Origin: Pisaster brevispinus
Taxonomy: Eukaryota > Echinodermata > Asteroidea > Forcipulatida > Asteriidae
NCBI GenBank assembly: GCA_023634235.1
Contig: JAMKCF010000003.1
Coordinates: 5,608,958-5,672,957 of the forward strand
Direction: 5' to 3'
DNA length: 64,000 nucleotides
Below the pieces are notes generated by a model. That model saw only the letters and a list, made by a program, of their open reading frames with translations, was not told where the DNA came from and made no database searches. Of the stretch, positions 59,148 through 64,000 are shown one piece after another; position 1 is the stretch's first letter, and every line of letters starts with the position of its first letter. Position numbers and translations under genes: made by a program.

Positions 59148-60113
59148 ATGTCTGGAGCTCATGTTGATAAAAATAACTTGGTGTACACGTTTGGAATGGC
59201 ACTGGACATCACTGGAATGGTTCTCAACACTCTAGCTTGGCTGGTCATCCTTCGCACCAAAAGACTCCACAATATGACAAGCTACTTGCTGGTATATCTT
59301 ACTGTGATTGACAGTATTTACTGTTTAATTACATTCTTTAACAATTTCACATTGGGGACCATAGTTCCTGTAACCTTTATTGGAAGAGAAATGTATTGTC
59401 GAATTATTGAAAGTTATTTTGCATCGATACTACCAACCTACTCATCAATTTATGGCCTGTGTCTGGTGACCTATGAACGATATATCGGATTAGTACATCC
59501 ACTGCACTATCCAAGACTGATGTCTGCTAAAAGAGTTTCTTTCATAATTTTCCTGTCGTGGTTACTGGCAATTTTATTCTCAAGTCCTTACCTTTTCATT
59601 TTGGCTGCCGGAAAAGAAACTGATACTACATGTGAACACATTGACTTATCATTTGCAAGCATGTATCTCATGGGAGACATTCTTTCTTTTGGCTTTGGCT
59701 ACTTTTTACCCATTATTTTCATGAGTTGGGCTTACTACAGAATCCAAGTCACTCTCAAGAGAAGTGCTCAACAACTCCAACAACAGAATGTAAAAGGAGC
59801 AGCCCTTGAGCTTTTACAGGCAAGACAGAATGTGTTCCACATGCTAAGGATTGTTATGGGTGCGCTGTTTGTTCTGTTGACACCAGCAATGATGCAAGTG
59901 ATCTTTTGCGTAATACCTCAAAACCAAAACGTTTGCTACTCTGAAAATGGTAAACTTGTTACTACCATACTTTATTACATTTATGACATGAACTTTGTCA
60001 TCAATCCCATTATTTATGTCTTCAAATACAAGAAGTTTCAGAAAGGTCTCCAAGACTTGGTGTGTTGTTGCATTGGTCGAAACCAGATCGGTGTTCAGAT
60101 TGCTATGAATTAA
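59148..60113 (+). CDS. Rhodopsin-class GPCR 3, intronless, recent duplicate of GPCR 1
   Basis: A 321-aa receptor differing from receptor 1 at a handful of sites, including LAVID to LTVID in TM2, loss of the ECL2 sequon (NTT to DTT), NSVINP to NFVINP in TM7 and a shorter tail (GRNQIGVQIAMN). D2.50, ERY, the ECL2 cysteine and NPIIY remain, and position 6.48 is Leu as in receptor 1. Its upstream flank is of the receptor 2 type and not the receptor 1 type, so coding and flanking histories differ (recombination or gene conversion, inferred). Confidence 0.93.
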   Translation: MSGAHVDKNNLVYTFGMALDITGMVLNTLAWLVILRTKRLHNMTSYLLVYLTVIDSIYCLITFFNNFTLGTIVPVTFIGREMYCRIIESYFASILPTYSSIYGLCLVTYERYIGLVHPLHYPRLMSAKRVSFIIFLSWLLAILFSSPYLFILAAGKETDTTCEHIDLSFASMYLMGDILSFGFGYFLPIIFMSWAYYRIQVTLKRSAQQLQQQNVKGAALELLQARQNVFHMLRIVMGALFVLLTPAMMQVIFCVIPQNQNVCYSENGKLVTTILYYIYDMNFVINPIIYVFKYKKFQKGLQDLVCCCIGRNQIGVQIAMN

Positions 60114-60204
60114 CAAACCCCATAGAAAGAATCACAAAAATAGTAATAACCCCCCCCCAAAAAAAAAAAATAACAAAAAAAATTACCAGTAAAAAGTGAA
60201 AAGT

Positions 60205-60935
60205 TATAATAATTAATAATAATAATTAGAGATTTGTATTGCACGATTTCCACAAAAATGATCAACTGCGCATTACATCAAAAAGTATTAAAAACAGTAG
60301 ATAAAAAGTACATGCAACAATAACAAACAACATACAGGCACAATAACATAAAAGCAAGATTAAAAAGAAAAGTCTTCACTTTACGCTTAAAATATCAATG
60401 GATTGAGAGTGTTGAATGTCAGATGGCAGTTCATTCCATTATTTGGGGGCAGCTGATGAAAAGGATCCGCCACCTAATGTTTTTAACATTTTGGTCATGG
60501 GAAAAGGTAAACAAACCTTATTGTTAGAATGTAAACAGTAACTGGATGATTTCTTAACACTAATGAGATTACTAATGTACTTTGGAGATAAACCATTTAA
60601 AGCCATTTGTATGTTAAAATGAGAATTTTAAAATCAATACGAAATGTTATGGGCAACCAATGAAGTTGATGCAGAACTTGGGTTATGTGGTCATATCTGT
60701 GTATCCTACTATTAAGTCTGGCAGCTGAGTTATAAACCCTTTGTAACTTAGCAATATGGGAATTGGGTAAGCCATATAAAAGACTGTTACAATAATCCAG
60801 ACGGTTGGTAATAAATGCATGAATTAGGGTGACTAAAGAATCCTTAGACAGATACTTACTAATACGTCTAATATTATGAAGATGAAAGAAAGAAATGGAG
60901 CAGGCCTTAGAAAATATACATGGATACATGCTCTA
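60205..60935 (-). mobile_element. LINE ORF2 C-terminal fragment with AAT tail
   Basis: Minus-strand reading gives HLHNIRRISKYLSKDSLVTL, NRLDYCNSLLYGLP, LQRVYNSAARL and LHQLHWLPITFRIDFKILIL. A simple AAT tail lies near 60212-60230. 5'-truncated, like the copies at 29385 and 51318. Confidence 0.8.
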
Positions 60936-61021
60936 ACTTTAGTTCGATTCATTTGCATATGACTGGGTAACTTGCGCACATTTTGACAACTTGACTTCAA
61001 ATCCAGTGGCTATGAAAGCAG

Positions 61022-61212
61022 ATCCCTGTTTTTCATAGTACTAATGGAAACTGTACTTCAAAGTGTTAAACAAATACATGTATCCTTTACTCAATATACA
61101 GTGTCATTTAATTGTACAATGTATTTCTTTATGCTTAGTATGTTAATATTTTCCACCACCTGGTAGGCGGATGGATAACTGTTGTAGTGTTTGGTACACA
61201 CACACACACTGC
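61022..61212. repeat. Segmental duplicate of 58012-58190
   Basis: TTTTTCATAGTACTAATGGA, TTCTTTATGCTTAGTATGTT and CCACCACCTGGTAGGCGGAT followed by a CA repeat match the earlier block. Confidence 0.75.
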
Positions 61213-62454
61213 GGGAGTGGGACGGAACTCTTTCCTTTTTGGGGGTTGAAGATCAACTGGTGAAAGAGTGAATGCACATTTGTGCCAGTTTATTCACTTT
61301 TTCCAACAATTAATGTCAGTGAAGTGACATGCCTTTACACTAAAACAAGCCGTAGGCTTTTCCGGAACTTGTGACGAAGTGATTTTATGTACATCGCATC
61401 AAGGGATTATTAGTATTGTGATTATTATTATTGTCATCAAATATTGCCAACGATTATACTGTTGTTCTACGTGGGTTTGACTGGTGGAGCGTTGTGAGCG
61501 GTGTTGTAAACTGATCTCCTAATTCGAACTGTGATCTTCAATAAATCATCCAATGAACACTTAATCAGATCTCCATTTTAAATTATCATCTCCGAGAACT
61601 TTTGTTTCCTAAAGCACATTCGTCCCAAATAAATTGGTGACCAACCTCCCTAGGGTTTCACTACATATATATATATACATTTATATAGGATTAAAACAAT
61701 CGAACAGTTCCACAAACCAAAGGTATACTTTGCCTTTAAGCTTATTCAAAATATCATGTTTACAATATGGTCTGCATGGGCAAAGACTATTGAAAATTAT
61801 AACTATTGACAAATAAACTTTTTATTAAAAAGAGCAAGTCACTAAACATCACTAAACTTGATCATAAGACATCAAAAGTAATGACAGCTTGAAAGTTTAA
61901 CTCCAGAGTATAAAAGCGTTGATCAATCGCTGTCATACTTGAATCCCTTAAATGTAGATCAATTAATATATTTTGTACAGATGGCCTGTCATGGTCTTAG
62001 TAAGCTTCTAATGGTTTCCTAGATAAGAAATGTCATGCACGTCTTTTATCGTTCAAAACACTTAGTGGTTGAGGTTACGCTTATAGTTTAATAGCAAAAA
62101 ACAACCCCAAAGTGCAAATCCATCCAGTTACGTCACAGTTAATCAGGATCCAATTTATATGGCAAGGGCTGAATTTCATCAAGCTACTTCAGGAGAAAAG
62201 ATGCAGAGTGTCAAATGACATCAAGTGAAGCTTTCCTGGATATGATAAATTGATGCACAAGAATCAAAGACTTCTAATTCTAAGCATTGCCTAAACTTCT
62301 TATGAAGTGGGTGGGCTGAATGAAAAATCTAATCAACTCTAAATAGCAAAGCTCACAAAAGCAAATAAAAAATAAACAAGCCCCAGTCTACCTGTAATCT
62401 CACTTATTATAAAGCTTTAGTTAGGGGTAGAACAACAACAAAGTCACTAGAGCG
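61213..62454. other. Repeat-derived sequence without a gene
   Basis: 61213-61645 ends in AAATAAATTGGTGACCAACC and could be an LTR-like remnant (ATTGGTGACC resembles a primer-binding site), but no matching partner LTR or coding region is seen. A TTAA-MITE end lies at 61664-61740. The rest is unassigned AT-rich DNA. Confidence 0.35.
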
Positions 62455-62520
62455 GAATTTAAACCAACAACATCCGGATTAACATGTCAGCGCTCTACCA
62501 ACTGAGCTATCTATCCCTAT
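62455..62520 (-). mobile_element. tRNA-derived SINE head, minus strand
   Basis: On the minus strand, GATAGCTCAGTTGGTAGAGC followed by GGTTTAAATTCC at tRNA A/B-box spacing. No anticodon stem forms. Confidence 0.6.
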
Positions 62521-62764
62521 GTTTGGTTCTCTTGCACTAGGCTGTCCAATCCTGAATACTGCCAAAACCCAGAGAGAAAGCTTTGGGCCAACCTAAAGAC
62601 ATCTCATAAAGCACATTGAATATTGCACTTCGACCTTTGTACTTTCTGTGCATCTTTTCACAATATCCTTTCACACAAAGTAATTCAAGGTTTACTATTA
62701 AAATTGAGAGTAATTTCAAATCTAATTATGAGGTCAATGATGCAATCTTGTTGAGGAGATTGAT

Positions 62765-62960
62765 GGTCACTGTTACTGCAATTCCGGCACTGAGAGGACA
62801 GTTTCCATTACTGTGCCAAAGTACCTATCGATGTCAGTTATGGCATTAATGTATTACGCAGACCAATTATTACTGGGATGGGACTTGAAATAAGAGCAGT
62901 AAGCTAGAAGAATAATACGCTCCGAATAGCCACAGCAGACAGATTAATTTACAGACTTCT
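62765..62960 (+). repeat. Conserved receptor-upstream block, copy 4
   Basis: TTACTGCAATTCCGGCACTG, CCAATTATTACTGGGATGGG and AGCCACAGCAGACAGATTAA align with 54293-54560. It precedes GPCR relic D. Confidence 0.75.
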
Positions 62961-63339
62961 GTCTATAAAAACCCTTTAAATTTGACCCTTTTCTGGGCAA
63001 TATTGCATCACGTGCTCAGGTTATTTATTAAAATGACTGGTTTACTTCACTTAAATCGGTTAACATTATACACCACTATAAAAAATTGCTACATTTAAAT
63101 CTAATTGTTTACCTCCCACGAGGTTTTCGAAAAAAATTGCGGCCATTTTTCTATTCCATATTTTATTTATTGTATTGGTCACGGTGACTGATTTTACAAA
63201 GGGCTAACACATAGAGGAAAACATCAACAGATGTGCAAAAAGTCAGTATCAGTCATGGCACTGATGGAACTTTAGAATAAGCTGTGCAACAAAAAAATCA
63301 GTGGTGTCAAAACAATGACATTATTTACAGTGTCAACAG

Positions 63340-63593
63340 CTGACATGGAGGAATCCACAGACTTTCTAAACAGAGTCTTTGGATTCTAATCTAAATTTGG
63401 AAATTGGAATCACCAAGTCTACATGTCACTGCCATTTGATGAAGCTTTTTCTTACATGATTAAATAAATATGCTCAAAATTTTGCCAAGGGATTTCAATT
63501 GATCTGCAAGACATGCTATGTTGTTACATTGGTTGACATCTCAGGCCAAACAGTGTTGGTGTTCAGATTGGCATGAACGAGTAAAATCCATAG
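63340..63593 (+). pseudogene. GPCR relic D: proximal upstream block fused to the C-tail
   Basis: 63355-63480 is the proximal upstream block. From about 63504 the sequence is receptor C-tail (CTGCAAGACATGCTATGTTG, then CATCTCAGGCCAAAC) with in-frame stops, ending at TAG 63591-63593. The transmembrane core is absent, the same architecture as relic B. Confidence 0.8.
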
Positions 63594-63799
63594 AAAGAAC
63601 ATTATTGAATAATAATGATAACAACAATTTTAAGAATTGATAAAAAGTAACACAATTGTAAAGATAAAAAGCAAGGATTGAGCAAAAACGTCAAAAGAGG
63701 CGAACATTTTTTTGTTAGCCATTAAAAAAGCGTCCTTGTAATCCCAAATCCTATGCATATAATTATGACAATTTTTATATCAATTTGGTAAAATTATTG

Positions 63800-64000
63800 A
63801 TAGTCATTATCACTTCAACTCCCGCACTGAAAGGTCAAAAGAGTAATTAAGTGCACAATTTCCATTACTGAGTGAAAGTACCTATCGATCTGAATTACAG
63901 CATTGATGTATTATGCAGACCACTTATTACTGGAATAGGACTTTAAATAAGAAGAGTATGGCTAGAAACAGTATATTCTCAGAATAACCACAGCAGACAG
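63800..64000 (+). repeat. Conserved receptor-upstream block, copy 5, cut by the window edge
   Basis: CTTCAACTCCCGCACTGAAA, CCACTTATTACTGGAATAGG and CCACAGCAGACAG align with 54293-54490. A further receptor or relic is expected just past 64000. Confidence 0.7.

Noticed and set aside
61205..61650. Complete LTR retrotransposon
   Set aside because: Only one LTR-like end with a primer-site-like ATTGGTGACC is seen; no second LTR, gag or pol nearby.
62455..62520. tRNA gene
   Set aside because: Same reason: A/B boxes without cloverleaf pairing.

Overview
The window is eukaryotic and AT-rich. Its genes are split by canonical GT-AG introns and separated by dense, mostly short repeats: tRNA-derived SINEs, terminal-inverted-repeat MITEs, L2/CR1-like LINE remnants and microsatellites. 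Gene content and repeat style suggest a marine deuterostome invertebrate, most likely an echinoderm such as a sea star or relative. This is an inference; no species-diagnostic RNA gene is present.

Layout. (1) 488-6195, minus: a complete ten-exon M14A metallocarboxypeptidase precursor (419 aa by hand splicing) with signal peptide, activation propeptide and all catalytic residues. (2) 8496-12553, plus: a complete four-exon single-pass membrane protein (591 aa) with an IgGFc-binding-type ectodomain. (3) 18062-35115, minus: a complete ten-exon class I phosphatidylinositol transfer protein (269 aa), convergent with gene 2, with repeat-filled introns. (4) 40557-about 44100, minus: a nearly full-length L2/CR1-like LINE whose ORF2 is open except for one in-frame TAG. 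(5) 45882-50807, minus: the last six exons of a TBCCD1 orthologue, covering the TBCC domain to the stop; I could not find its 5' half here. (6) 51.95-64 kb, plus: a tandem array of intronless rhodopsin-class GPCRs with three intact genes, four truncated C-terminal relics and at least five copies of a conserved upstream block. The last block runs off the window, so the array probably continues.

Working relationships. Genes 1 and 2 are divergent across 2.3 kb and both encode secretory-pathway products. The other single-copy genes are housekeeping-type (PITP: lipid transfer; TBCCD1: centrosome/Golgi positioning). The GPCR array looks like a lineage-specific, recently active birth-and-death family. 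The repeats record datable nesting events. In two cases the unoccupied target can be read elsewhere in the window: a 95-bp insert with a perfect 20-bp target duplication, and a 569-bp MITE flanked by TTTA.

All spliced models were built by eye from reading frame, splice consensus and family knowledge. No searches were run.
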